A stretch of DNA of 64,000 nt from Dermatemys mawii. Taxonomy: Eukaryota > Chordata > Testudines > Dermatemydidae. This document shows positions 53,240 through 64,000 of the stretch, piece after piece. Location of the stretch: NCBI GenBank assembly GCA_007922305.1, contig ML677366.1, forward strand, positions 13,048,910 through 13,112,909, in the 5' to 3' direction. The notes below the pieces were generated by a model. It ran no database searches. It had not been told where the DNA came from and was given only the letters and a program-made list of their open reading frames with translations. The stretch's first letter is position 1, and the number at the start of each line of letters is the position of its first letter. Both the position numbers and the translations under genes were made by a program.

Positions 53240-53720
53240 TTGGCTTTTCTTTGCCACTTATCACTGTAGCATCTGAGTGCTTCACAAACACAAATTGATT
53301 TCTCTTCACATCCCCTTTGTAAGATCCAGGGGTATACCCGTTTTACAGATAGGAAACTGAAGTACGGAGAGGTTAAGGTCAAAAGTATCCACTAATTTTG
53401 AGAGCCCAATTTGAGATGCCGAAGGTCTGATTTTTCACAGTACTTAGCATTATGTAGCACTTTATTTGTTCAAAGCACAGCTCTCATTGACTTTGGCTGT
53501 AGCTGTGAGCGCTTTGCACTTCTGCAAATCACATCCCACGGTCTCAAGTCAGGCATCCAGGAAACGAGGAAAACGTAATTAGTGAGTGCCTGCAGAAAGC
53601 TTGGGGTTAACTGACTTGCCCAGCATCGGGTAGGAATTCTGTGTCTGTGGCTGAGGTGGAGATAGAATCCAGTTCTCCAGGGCAGCATTCAGCTGCCTTA
53701 ATGAGGAGACCCTCACCCCT
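53240..53720 (+). repeat. MIR/CORE-like SINE remnants
   Basis: TAGCATCTGAGTGCTTCACA, CGTTTTACAGATAGGAAACTG and GAGGTTAAGG form one MIR-type piece (to about 53400). GGTTAACTGACTTGCCCAGC with GAGATAGAATCCAG near 53605-53700 looks like a second tail. Confidence 0.5.
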
Positions 53721-54718
53721 CGGCTGTGTTTCATCCTCACACATTGGTCCCCCGTACTTTAAACTCCCTTAATCTGAGTGGGCTCTAGCACTGTCTTTTG
53801 CCTTGGGCTCCCTGGAACACTTCCTGGGCACAGGCTTTTTCCTTCTTACCTTTGCTTAGAACTGAGACCTCACAATCCAGCTGCCCTAGGTCCCCAGGAC
53901 CTGTGCTGATCCTGCATAGACTTCCCAGTTCCTTAAGCATAACTTTTCCCAAAGCACCAACCTCATGGCACTGTGCTTTACTGTATCTCCCCCCCAGGGA
54001 TGTGACAGTGGAAGCACATAACCCCCAGTGTGTTTGCTAAGATTTCTAACACAATTACTCTTTACTTTAGCTAGCCCAAGAAATATACAGAGCTAGACAA
54101 AAAACTAGACATCTGTATGTCACAGGGGGTGGGGGAGTCCCGTTCCCACACCCCCCACTTCCTGGAATTCCCAGTGATTCTTAGCCAGCCAGTGGATCAG
54201 AAGGTTTATTTGAGATGCTAGGAACACAATCCAACTCAGAGCTTGTCAGTACAAACAGGACCCCTTAGTCAGGCCCTTCTGGGGGGCAGGGAGATAAGAC
54301 CCCAAATCCGGGCTCCCTCCTCTTCGCCAGCCAGCTTCTACCCCCTCGAAACCCTGCAGCTGTCTCCCTCCTTTGTTCACTTCCCAGGCCCCAGGTGTCA
54401 TCTCCCCTCCCCCTTCTCATCTCAGGTTACAGCTCCAGGTGTCTCCCTTCAGAAAAGCCTCCCCCCTCCAGTGAAACTTTTGACATCATGTCCACCCTTC
54501 TCCCTGCTCGTCACACTGTAAGCATTACCCTGCCTCAGTTTCCTCCAAGCTGCTTGTGCACCAACAGAAGGAGTCTCCCTGCTTTCAGTTCCGGTGTCCA
54601 GCACCACAGTGACTGGCAACAGGCCAGAGCAGCACTTGCAGGGAAAGTCCTGTTCAGCTAGGCAGCTCTGGGATGGAGCATGCCCAGTCACTGTGTAGGG
54701 AAAGTTCATGCACAGTCC

Positions 54719-55121
54719 CACAGGCACCGACTTCCAGCTTTCTTTGGGGGTGCTGCACCCCGTTCCACCCTGAGGCCCTAGCAACACTCTGCCCCTTCCT
54801 GCAGTGCCCCATCCTTGCCCCCCCTCTTCCCGCCCACGCTCTGTCTCTGTCTCCTAGACTCTGCTCCTGCACTGCTTCTTCCTGCTTCCCCCAAGTGTGC
54901 CCCACCCTCACTCCACCTCTTCCCACCCCTGATTTCCCCCATGCCCTCTGCCTGCTGCTGAACAGCTGATCAGTGGTGGGCAGGAGGTGCTGGGAAGGAG
55001 GGGAGGAGCTGGTCAGTGAGTCTCACTGAACACTCTGTTTGGCGGGTGGCTGGTGAGTGCTTAGCACTAATATTTTCCGTGCATGCTCCATCCCCAAAGC
55101 ACCACGGAGTCAGTGCCTGTG
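54719..55121. mobile_element. hAT-type MITE of the GGCACCGACT family
   Basis: The ends CACAGGCACCGACTTCC and GGAGTCAGTGCCTGTG are inverted. Perfect 8-bp duplications CACAGTCC lie at 54711-54718 and 55122-55129. 403 bp, non-coding. Confidence 0.85.
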
Positions 55122-55673
55122 CACAGTCCAGTCAGCGTGTCAGAGCTGGGAGGCATTGGAGCTTGTTCCATGCAGCTGGAATCTTTGGAGAATTTACCTG
55201 CCAAACTCTAACAAGTCCCTGCCAAGATGTGAAAACAGAGATTTTTCAAAGGCTTATAACATGGCCAAACGTGAGTGTTTTTTCATGGCAACAGAAAAAA
55301 GGCACAACTCTGACAGCAGGACACGCCCTCTCCTGCCCCCTGCTCTCGCCCAGCAAACTGCAAGTCCTTGCTCCAATGAATGGAAGTGCTAGAGATTCTA
55401 AGTGAAACAGCAGGAAGATATTTTTTTTGACATGGGCAAAACAATGTATTTTTTCCAATTCTCATTCTCTGAATTATCGGAACTATTTACGCTGATATTT
55501 TCCCCAAAACATTCGGCCAGAGACTGACACCCTGCATGGGAAATTTTAGTCAAATAGTTAAATTTGCCATATAGTTAAAGTTTGGCAAAGTTATAAGCAA
55601 CTGAAAACAGGTTCTTATAATGGAAAGTGTCTGGCAACCTGAACTATAGGCAGCACTGCTGGCTCCATCTGTA

Positions 55674-55742
55674 ATAATAGTTGTTATTTAATATTAATTA
55701 TTATTTGTTATTATTTTATTATTTGTTATTGTATTATTATTG
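55674..55742. repeat. (TTATTA)-rich simple repeat
   Basis: An imperfect array of TTATTA/TTATTTG units. Confidence 0.8.
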
Positions 55743-56123
55743 CAAGGGGGTGAGTTTCATCTAGCCTAATTATCTGACCCTCCCCAAGAAAAGAATACAA
55801 AAGCCCACATCTGAGTTTGTAGGACACTAAAAATGGTTTCAGAGCCAGATGGCACTAGGTTAGTGCAGTAGGTCTTTCGCCTCTGGAAAACAGGGCTCCG
55901 GCTCTGGGAACTACTGCAGTTCAGGACTGGGACTCATTGGCAGAGTTGTGTGGGGAGACCTGGAATGAAAGAGCATGAGGCAAGGTGAGTCAGGATTGAG
56001 GAGCGATAGCCGAGCTGTGTGGACTGAGGAGAAGAAGACACTGTGGGCCAGGACCTTGGGAAATACATGCCAGTTACTGCAGTTAGGCCAAATCGAGACT
56101 GAAAGAACATTCAACATATACAC

Positions 56124-56964
56124 CAGGAGTGGCCAAACCACAGCTCATGAGCCACATGTGGCTCTTTTACATTAAAGTGTGGTTCCCGGAGCTCCCAAAC
56201 CCACCCCCATTCTGAGCCTGCCAGACTTGGGGGAGGGAGCTGGTGGGGCTAGGAGCAGAAATGACTGATGCCTGCTGAGGTGTGGGGGTGGGGACAATTT
56301 AAAGGTTCACCACCCAAGAGCTTGAGTCACTCCACCGAGATATACACACACACCCTTATCCTCATCTGCTCCTCGCTGCAGCTCCCAGGTCTTAGCTCTG
56401 CATGGAGAGCCGCAGACAGCTGGGGCTGCGGAAAGGGGCCGCTGCTTTAGTTCTGTGGGGGGGAGACAGTAGCAAAAGCAGTGGCTCTTCCTGCAACTTC
56501 CGGTTGTTGTCGTTGCCTCTACCCATGGCACAGCTCCTACCTTGCTGTGCAAGGAGGGGGCTCAGTGCACCATGTGACCGAGCAGGGCCAGAAAATCCTG
56601 GCAAAAATCTAAGGGGGCATGTAACTCCATATGTCCCCCTAATGCATTGCCTGTGGCTTCTGCCCAGTGGGAATGGGGGTCTCAGGGCTTCAGCCCTGTG
56701 AGGGGCACTTGCCAGGGTCAGGGCTTCAGCCCAGCAGGGGACATGTACCAGGGCTTGGGACTTCAGCAGGAGTGGGGCTGAAGCCCCAAGCCCAGGCAGG
56801 TGTTTCCCACAGGGCTGAAACTCTGAGACCTCCCTCCCCACAGGGCTGAAGCCCTGACAGGCATCTCCTGTGAGGCTGAAGCCCTGAGCCCCAGCAGGCA
56901 TGCCCCGGCTCTCGAACTTCTGACGATTGCCGTATTGGAAAGTCGGTAAGTTTGGCCAGCCCTG
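56124..56964. mobile_element. hAT-type element with inverted minisatellite arms
   Basis: The ends CAGGAGTGGCCAAACCAC and AAGTTTGGCCAGCCCTG are inverted. The flanking 8-mers ATATACAC and GAATACAC agree at 6 of 8 positions. The interior has repeated GGGCTTCAGCCC-like units at about 56685-56790 and the complementary GGGCTGAAGCCC form at about 56775-56890, so it can fold back. A 251-codon minus-strand frame across it is a by-product of the repeat. Confidence 0.78.
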
Positions 56965-56999
56965 GAATACACCAAAGAAAGCAGCGTGAAAACACAGCT

Positions 57000-59900
57000 G
57001 AGGTGGGGACCCTGAGTTGCACAGATCTTGATTCCAATGCTGAGAACAGTAAAATGACCCCAGGGAGTGTAAGCCCTGTGCCTTGCCTTCTGTACAACAG
57101 ACCTTGCAGCCAGCAGCCATCAATAATCCGTATCTCGCTCTGCACATCTTACCTTGGTTTCCATGTATTTATTTTAACCTTGATTTTATTAAGTGTTCTT
57201 TGCGCATTAGGCGTGTGTAGCCCAGGACAATCGGTCTGGAGGCCGGGCAGGATTTGAGATTTCCTATTTGAATGAAGGTTGCCCAAAGCACCTGAGCCTG
57301 GCCATACGAGTGATAAATGCCAGCCAGGCTCTTCTGATTCCTTCAATGCAGTTTTCAGGCGCTGCTCATATGTTCGATAAAGGGAGAATATGGAGACAGA
57401 GGGAATGGGACATAAAAGTGTCTTGAAGTAGCTGCAGGGGAAGTGCTTTTCTTCACAAGGCTGGCAATGAAATTAGAGATAATTGTGAGGACCAAAGATT
57501 CAATAAAACCCAGGGAGGATGTCAGGTGAGAGAGGGGCTGCACGGCCATTTCTGTAAATTGAACAGATGTTCCCTGCTGGTGCCAATAATCAGTTACTGA
57601 TGGTGCTGTTAAACAAACAGCGCCAGGCCTGCCTCAGGTGCTGTTAAGCTGATAGGGACATCTGTTACTACCACCTTTGAACTTCAGAGTGAGAGGACAC
57701 GCTTCCTTCACTTTGGCTCTGGTTTAATGAGGCATGGTGCTTTAAATAAACCCAGCAGCCGCTACCTGTCTGATGGGCAGAGAGGTGAAAGGGCACTGGG
57801 GTGTGACAGGCAACACATCTCTGCTCTCCTCTGCTCCGCCACATGGTGGGGACTCAGGAGAGAACTGAGGTGGATGATGCATGTTCCGGGGTCTGTGCTG
57901 TGATTCATATCAATGTGTTCTCAGCATCCTCATGCCTGGACATGCTGTTGCCAAAGGCAGTGAGCGTGGAATCGCCGGCCATGCAGATATTTACAGGGAC
58001 TGAATGGAAGTGAGACTACACAACTGCACTATTCCCTGCTCCCCTGGCCGGGAGATGGACTGCAACCCTCACTTTTCTTTCCTTTTTCTTTCTGGGCGAA
58101 TGGCAGTGTCTATGAATCTGAATCCGAGCATTGGCCAGAGGCAAGGGAAATGCCAGGAGGCTCTGAGCAACTTCTCACTCCTTCTGTAGCTCTGGCAGTG
58201 CTCCTCAACCTGACCAGCAGCACCTTTGCTCTTTTGGTTCTGGGCTTTCCCACCCAGCTCTGCGGCTGCATCTGAATCCCAGCCTCTGGTGCATCGAATT
58301 GTTCTTGTCCATCAGCCACTCCGGAGTGAAGTCATGTCGGAATGAGTGGCAGGTTTCATGGTGTGGTCATGCACCCAGTTGGCATGGGGATCAGATGGAG
58401 CCCATCAAACCCATTCCATTTGTGATTTAATCAGAAGCTGAATTCAAGTGTTCAGAGGGGAAAGGCTAGTGTATTATCCCCCTGAACTAGACAGGCATCT
58501 TGGTTATCCTCAGTCTTATAGCTATATCTATGTTGCAAAAGCATGATGCCAAGACTTAAACAAGTAGGTCCCAAATTCCCTCTTTGTCTTTCTTCTTCCT
58601 GCGTAATTAATTGAGATCCACCTTAATAGGATAAAACTAAATACTGAATAGCACCCAAATGCACAGTGGCTGGCAGGAAAACAACAGCCAGACATAGAAA
58701 GGGAGGAAGGCAGCTAAATGGACAAAAGACCCATTTAATAGTGTTTATTAGAGGTTCCTAAGCTAATAACATCATTATCACAATGTCAACATGGCTGTGA
58801 TGAGCCTGGTGTGTGCCAGGAGGGACGATCCTCTTCTGTGTTTTGACTAATCAGCTGGGATTTACATGATACACAATAAATCGTATTGATTCTAAATGAA
58901 ACGTGCCATTGGGAATCTTTAGAATTCACAGCGAGTCTGAGCCAAACTAGGCAGCAGAGCTCTGTCTCCCTTGGACTTGGAATACAAAAACCTTCAGGCA
59001 AAAGGATTTAATGGAAAATATGGACAGGAATGAGCCTCTGAACTGCAGTATTACAAGAGACAAGCAAATATGCAGATATGCCTGAGAGAGGCAGCCATAG
59101 GAGGCGGCAGGGAGAGGTTGGGGCGCATAGAGAAATAGGGGTGGAGGTGAGAGAGAGCTTAGATCAGGTTTCTTGACCTTCAGGGCATGTTGCCACACTT
59201 TATTTCAGCCTCTGTAGAAGGATGTTTTTGGTGTTTGTTAACTGACGTTTTGTATAGAATGTGCCCAGAAGAATACACAATACCTAAATACATAGCAGAG
59301 TGCAAGGAGAAGGGGTATATTGTCACAGGTGTACCAAGGCAGTTTGAAATAACTTCCTTTCTAGGACGGTTTGGTGTCCTGTTAAGGTTTGAAACACCTA
59401 GGCTCCCTAGAAACACAAATTTGAATAGCATCAGTGGCGATGTAGCCATTTCTCGAGTCATTACACTAAGTACTTTGTAATTTCTTCAGTAGGAAATCCC
59501 CCATGCCTGCTCTATACAAACTTTTCTAGGGGACAGGCAGACAGTACCTGGAAAGCTGTAACTGGGCTTGGGCAGCTCTGCATTAGGACCGGGATTCTAC
59601 ATCTACTGGGAAATGGGGATTTACTATGTTTCCATGCTAGTTTGCAATAGGGGCGGGGGCTGCAAAGTCTGTCTATGCTGGCTGACAAGCCATTTCTTCA
59701 AGTAACTCATAAATTTAAATTGAGTGCCATAAAAGTGTCAGGTGGAGAGTGAGATGCCATAGCCCATTTCCTGGCATATTTGTCAGGTGGAGTTTGCAGA
59801 GCTGTTTTTATCCTTCAGGACGTGCTGCTGTTAGGATTGGGGTTCTTGTTACATTGTCTCTGACAGAGGAGATAACAAGGATTGGCTGCCAGGGTCAGTT

Positions 59901-61370
59901 CAACACCAAGGCCTCCTCATTGCCCACCCTATCTCCTTAAAGTCTAATGGAGAGGAAACAGTTCCTGATTGTAATCACGGAATTAATGAGTAGTTTGCAA
60001 GGCCATTTATCTTGATATCTCTCGGTTTCCTTTTTCTTGATGTTACTAAGGAAATAACCATCCACCCTCTGCTGAAGGCTACATGAGGCACAAACATCCA
60101 TCCAAGCTGATGAGCACTTTCTGTGACTATTCCACCAGGAGAGCCAAGAAGTGTTAAAACAATGTCCCATTGCCACTTGGGACCAGCAACTGTGAAAGAA
60201 GTTCACTCTGGGTCTACTCCAAATTCTATTTGAGGATGCTGATGCACTCCCTGAGGTCCAGGTCGCTGAACCCTGTATCATCCTGCACAAAATCAGCTGT
60301 TTATAGACTCCAATCTTTTGCTCTGGCTACTCTTTCTGGGGTCTCTGCTGTGACTGCTCAGTAGCACTTAGTGGGAAAGAAAGGCAGGGAGCCATGGGAT
60401 GATAATGGCACAGCACAACCTAAGTTCTCAGCAGTGGCTGGGGAAGGGAACAGAAACAAAAGCAGCAGCTCCTTTACCAGTTTGCTGAGAAACCTCTTTA
60501 AATTCATAGCCCTAATAATGCGTGTTTTCACTGTGGGTCTTTGAGTTAGTGCAGAGATCTACAATACAGACCTGCCTTGCATGTCATGGGACCAGGAGTG
60601 CAAGTAGGGAGGTACCCTCTGATACCCCAAACCTGCAAGAAATTTCTAGCTGGTACTGGAAAGACAGGGGCCAGCACCCCCACTGGAGCACATGGCTGTG
60701 GGGGTGGGGAGAGGGACAGAACGCGACTGTGGGGGCATTCATTCTTTATGGCTTTAGCAGCACTGTACATTTGTTAGTATCTGTATTGTGCTGTTTTACA
60801 TTGGTCAGGAGTCCTCAAGAGGGGAGGGGTCGGGGGGATGGAAGGTGTTTAAATAAAACAGTTTTTTTATTCTCTTTCTCCCCATTGGTCTGAATTATCC
60901 ATGACATTCATGCTGCATCACATTGAATCCAAATCATTAGAGAAATGCCTCTACTTGCACTGACCAGAAGATGTTTGGAATCTGATGTAAGCCCAGTTCT
61001 GCAGCCTGACAGGAATCAGTGGTGTCTCTCCCCAGTGTAAACATAGAATTCTTCTTTGCAGCCAAACTAGTCTAACATGCATTTTGTTAACTGGAACTGG
61101 AGCAGCAAAACAAAGAAAACAAATGTCTCATTTTCCAGCTTTGTGGGTGAGAGAACTATAAGTGAAGATTATAATGCCGGACACTAATGGCCTCAAACCT
61201 GCTGCCTCAGGAATCTGCCAAGAATTTTGCTGAAAATATGTTCCTCAGCTTAGCAATGGAGCTAAGACTTATTACATATCTGCCCACCTTTATTGGAATG
61301 AAGCGCCTTCTGATCTGACAGCCCAGGCATTGTCAGTTTCATCCAGAACAATTTGCAAACTAGGAACCTA
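57000..61370. other. Intergenic sequence, nothing recognised
   Basis: About 4.4 kb without recognised gene, RNA or bounded repeat. No coding exon of the expected human neighbour AEN was found. Confidence 0.45.
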
Positions 61371-61381
61371 ATCCTTTAAAC

Positions 61382-62051
61382 CATGGGTGGGCAAACTACA
61401 GCCTGCGGGCCACATCTAGCCCACGGGACCATCCTGCCTGGCCCCCCGGGCAGCACTCTGTGGGGGAGGGGCTGCGCGCTCCTACAGGACAGCGTGTCTG
61501 GCTCCACGTGGAGCCAGACATGCTGCTCTGAGTAGCATTGTAAGGGGGCCGGGGTTGGGGCCGGGGGGTTGGATAAGAGGCAGGAGCTCCCAGGGGGCAG
61601 AGAGGGGACAGAAAGCAGGGTGGGTTGGATAGTGGGTGGGGTCCCAGGGTGGTGGTTAGGGGTGGGAGTCTCAGGAGGGAGTGGTCAGGGAGCAGCGGGG
61701 TGGGGGGCGGGGTGGATGGGGCATCGGAGTCCCGGGGGTCTGTCAGGGGGTGCGGGGGTGGATAGAGGTCAGAGCAGTCAGGGGACAGGGAGCAAGGGGA
61801 GTTGGGTAGGGGGGATTCTGAGTGGGGAGATAGGGAGGGGGGTCTCTGGAGGGGGCAGTCAGGGGAAAAGGAGCAGGGGGGTTGGATGGGTCGGGGTTCT
61901 GAGGGGGGCAGTCAGTGGGTGGGAAGTGGAAGGGAGCCAGATAGGGGGCAGGGTCAGGCTGTTTGGGGAGGCACAGCCTTCCCTACCCGGCCCTCCATAC
62001 AATTTTGCAACCCCGATGTGGCCCTCCGGCCAAAAAGTTTGCCTACCCCTG
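61382..62051. mobile_element. hAT-type element with G-rich minisatellite interior (copy 2)
   Basis: The ends CATGGGTGGGCAAACTACAG and CCAAAAAGTTTGCCTACCCCTG have perfect 8-bp duplications CTTTAAAC (61374-61381, 62052-62059). The interior holds a perfect 26-bp palindrome (61495-61520), then a G-rich array (about 61550-61930). The right end (GGGGAGGCACAGCCTTCCCT, CCCCGATGTGGCCCTC) is nearly identical to that at 37100-37160. Confidence 0.92.
61495..61520. repeat. Perfect 26-bp palindrome
   Basis: The left half TGTCTGGCTCCAC is exactly the reverse complement of the right half GTGGAGCCAGACA. A degenerate copy lies at 3427-3466 in the hAT element of MRPS11 intron 1. Confidence 0.9.
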
Positions 62052-62059
62052 CTTTAAAC

Positions 62060-63328
62060 CCCTAATCATTTGATCAATCCCATTGAAGATAATGGGACTA
62101 TTTGCATGACTATGGACAACTTTTGTGGACTGGTAAGAGTTTCAGGAGTCTATTCCTATAAAGGAAATTGAATCCCCCGCTGAAATGCATTTTTTGGGTA
62201 CAATACCATAAAGCAGTTTAGGATACAATTCTACTTAAAATTTGTCTTTTAATAAGTCATACATATGCTGAAATGGCTCCTCACATAACTCCCATATTCC
62301 ATGTAAACAGACTAAATACTACATATTTAGGGGGGAAGTGAGTAGTTAAGCATATTAATGGTTGTATATACAAAGAGTGGTATCAGAGGGGATGGAGAGA
62401 GTGTGGGGGACCCAGGCTGGGAATGGGGTGGAGTCACATGAAGAATCACATGAGAAGGTCACACGCCCCCCCTTGTGTCCTTCCCATGAGTGCAATACAA
62501 GACAGACATGATGTCTACTTGCTCCACTGCATGGGACTAATACATATTCTCTCATATTGTTGTTTCTGATGCCATAGAGACAATAAAATAGCTGCTATTA
62601 ACAGGTTGTGACCAGGTGACAGACTTCAGGGCTCTGTGGGGTGGTGCAGAGCTACACTGCCAACTCATGCTGGCAGTTAGATCAGATGGGGCTCATTAAC
62701 ACCAAGTCAGGAGTATAAACAGCTGAGAGTCTCTCTGCTTGGAGGAGGGTCAGAAGATCTAGGGAAGGGGGAAAACCTAGAAGCAGTTAGTGCAGGCCAA
62801 AGCCTATCTTTGTAAGTGTCATCCTATCTTGGGGCTTTAGTGTTTATGTTAAGAATAAAGACAAACTTCAGGAAGGGATGGATTTGAACCATAGCCAGTG
62901 TGTGTTTGTGATGCAGTATTCACAGATATTGTTTTATTAGTAGCAAAATCTTTATGCTATGAAATGTCAGTTGGTCCCACCACAGAAATTATCTGGTTCA
63001 ATCTCAAATGAGGCTGAATGTTTCACCTCCTTCTGAAGGTGAGAGTTTCCTTCATATTGTTATTTATATATGAAAACAGTGGCACATATTTGAAAAGAAG
63101 AGAGATCTGGGTTGCTATACGTATTGGTTTCCAGTTTTGATTAAAGGTCAGGTTTTGCAGGAGTCCTTAGGGTCTGAGTTTGGGTTCTGATCAGGGATTG
63201 GAATGAATTAAGATTCTGGTCAAGGACCTCATGATGTGGGGGACAGATAGAGCCTTTGTTAGACTAGGATTTCTTATCTAAGAATCTTTACTTTTCAGAA
63301 ATCTTCAAAGCCCATAGAGAACCTAAAT
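62060..63328. other. Intergenic sequence, nothing recognised with confidence
   Basis: 62580-62900 contains AATAAAG-bearing sequence that might be LTR-like; no ends could be found. Otherwise nothing is seen. Confidence 0.4.
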
Positions 63329-63661
63329 CAGGGATTGGCAACCTTTGGCACACAGCCCGTTAGGGAAAGCCCCTGGTGGGCCGGGCCAGTTTATTTACCT
63401 GCCACATTCACAGGTTCGGCCGATCGTGGCTCCCGCTGGCCACGGTTCACCATCCCCGGCCAGTGGGGGCTGTGGGAAGCGGTACGGGCTGAGGGATGTT
63501 CTCATCGCAGCTTCCTGCAGCTCCCAGTGGCCTAGGATGGCAAACTGCAGCCAGTGGGAGCTGCGATCAGCTGAACCTGCAGACATGGCAGGTAAACAAA
63601 CCGCTCCGTCCTGCCAGCGGATTTCCCGAACAGGCCGCATGCCAAACGTTGCTGATCCCTG
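63329..63661. mobile_element. hAT-type MITE
   Basis: The ends CAGGGATTGGCAACCTTTGG and CCAAACGTTGCTGATCCCTG are inverted. The flanking 8-mers ACCTAAAT and GCCTAAAC agree at 6 of 8 positions. The GC-rich 333-bp interior gives spurious open frames. Confidence 0.85.
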
Positions 63662-63904
63662 GCCTAAACCCTCTTAGTTTGATGCAGACCAATCTGCTGA
63701 TGTGTGACACCTTTCACTTTGTTTCCTTCTTCGTCTCCATTTACCCTAGTTCCATTCCTCTCCTCTGGGACACAGGTTTGTCCTCACAGTGTGGTGTCCC
63801 TTTACTATTATTTGTATTGTGGCTCCACCTAAAGGCTAGAGGCAGGATTTGGGCTCCATTGTGCAAGCAGGTAGATAGGACCCCAACTCTCAGAGTCCAA
63901 TCGA

Positions 63905-64000
63905 AAGGCTGGTCCTCACTAGGGCGGGGGATCGACTGTAGATACGCAATTTCAGCTACGTTAATAACGTAGCTGAAATCAGCATATCTACAGCCGACTT
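63905..64000 (+). mobile_element. Palindromic MITE cut by the right edge
   Basis: It begins GAAAGGCTGGTCCTCACTAG, then GGGGATCGACTGTAGATACG, then a perfect inverted repeat with 15-bp arms (63949-63963 and 63965-63979), then the complement of the GTAGATACG block. It resembles a reptile GGTC-ACACTAG MITE family. The rest lies outside the window. Confidence 0.65.

Noticed and set aside
56392..57147. 251-codon minus-strand open frame
   Set aside because: It is built from the GGGCTTCAGCCC minisatellite inside a hAT element; repetitive peptide, no domain.
61569..62057. 162-codon Gly-rich frame
   Set aside because: It is translated minisatellite of the second G-rich hAT element.

Overview
The window is vertebrate nuclear DNA, with split genes, GT-AG introns and dense interspersed repeats. 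Three genes are recognised from their translated exons, in the order MRPL46 (minus, partial) - MRPS11 (plus, complete) - DET1 (minus, complete coding sequence). This is the conserved amniote block known from human chromosome 15q25-26. The repeats are CR1 LINEs ending in TTCTTATG octamers, many short hAT-type elements, Penelope-like elements and MIR/CORE-like SINE pieces. That mix suggests a sauropsid, most likely a turtle; another reptile is not excluded.

Layout. Positions 1-2383 hold the first two coding exons of MRPL46 (mitoribosomal large-subunit protein mL46); later exons lie beyond the left edge. MRPL46 and MRPS11 (mitoribosomal small-subunit protein uS11m) diverge from one CpG-rich promoter at about 2384-2549. 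That promoter carries a tandemly duplicated YY1-like plus CCACAATGCAC module. MRPS11 has six coding exons (2550-9683, 192 codons plus stop, all phases consistent) and a poly(A) signal at 9897. A mostly featureless intergenic stretch follows to about 20.4 kb. DET1 (substrate-module component of the CUL4-DDB1-COP1 ubiquitin ligase) runs leftward from a CpG-rich promoter near 41.8-41.9 kb to its stop codon at 25076. It has four coding exons, 551 codons plus stop. From 42 kb to the right edge I find no host gene, only repeats and unannotated sequence.

The genes share a theme only in part. MRPL46 and MRPS11 are both mitochondrial translation genes and plausibly co-regulated through the shared promoter. 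DET1 converges on MRPS11 but works in nuclear protein turnover.

The main hunt results concern repeats. Ten hAT-like non-autonomous elements could be delimited by inverted termini, eight with perfect 8-bp target duplications. Two different hAT terminus families carry the same G-rich minisatellite and palindromic interior. A Penelope-like insertion in DET1 intron 2 is a head-to-head inverted dimer bounded by one 17-bp duplication and still holds an open GIY-YIG-type frame. All calls are by eye; no database search was run.
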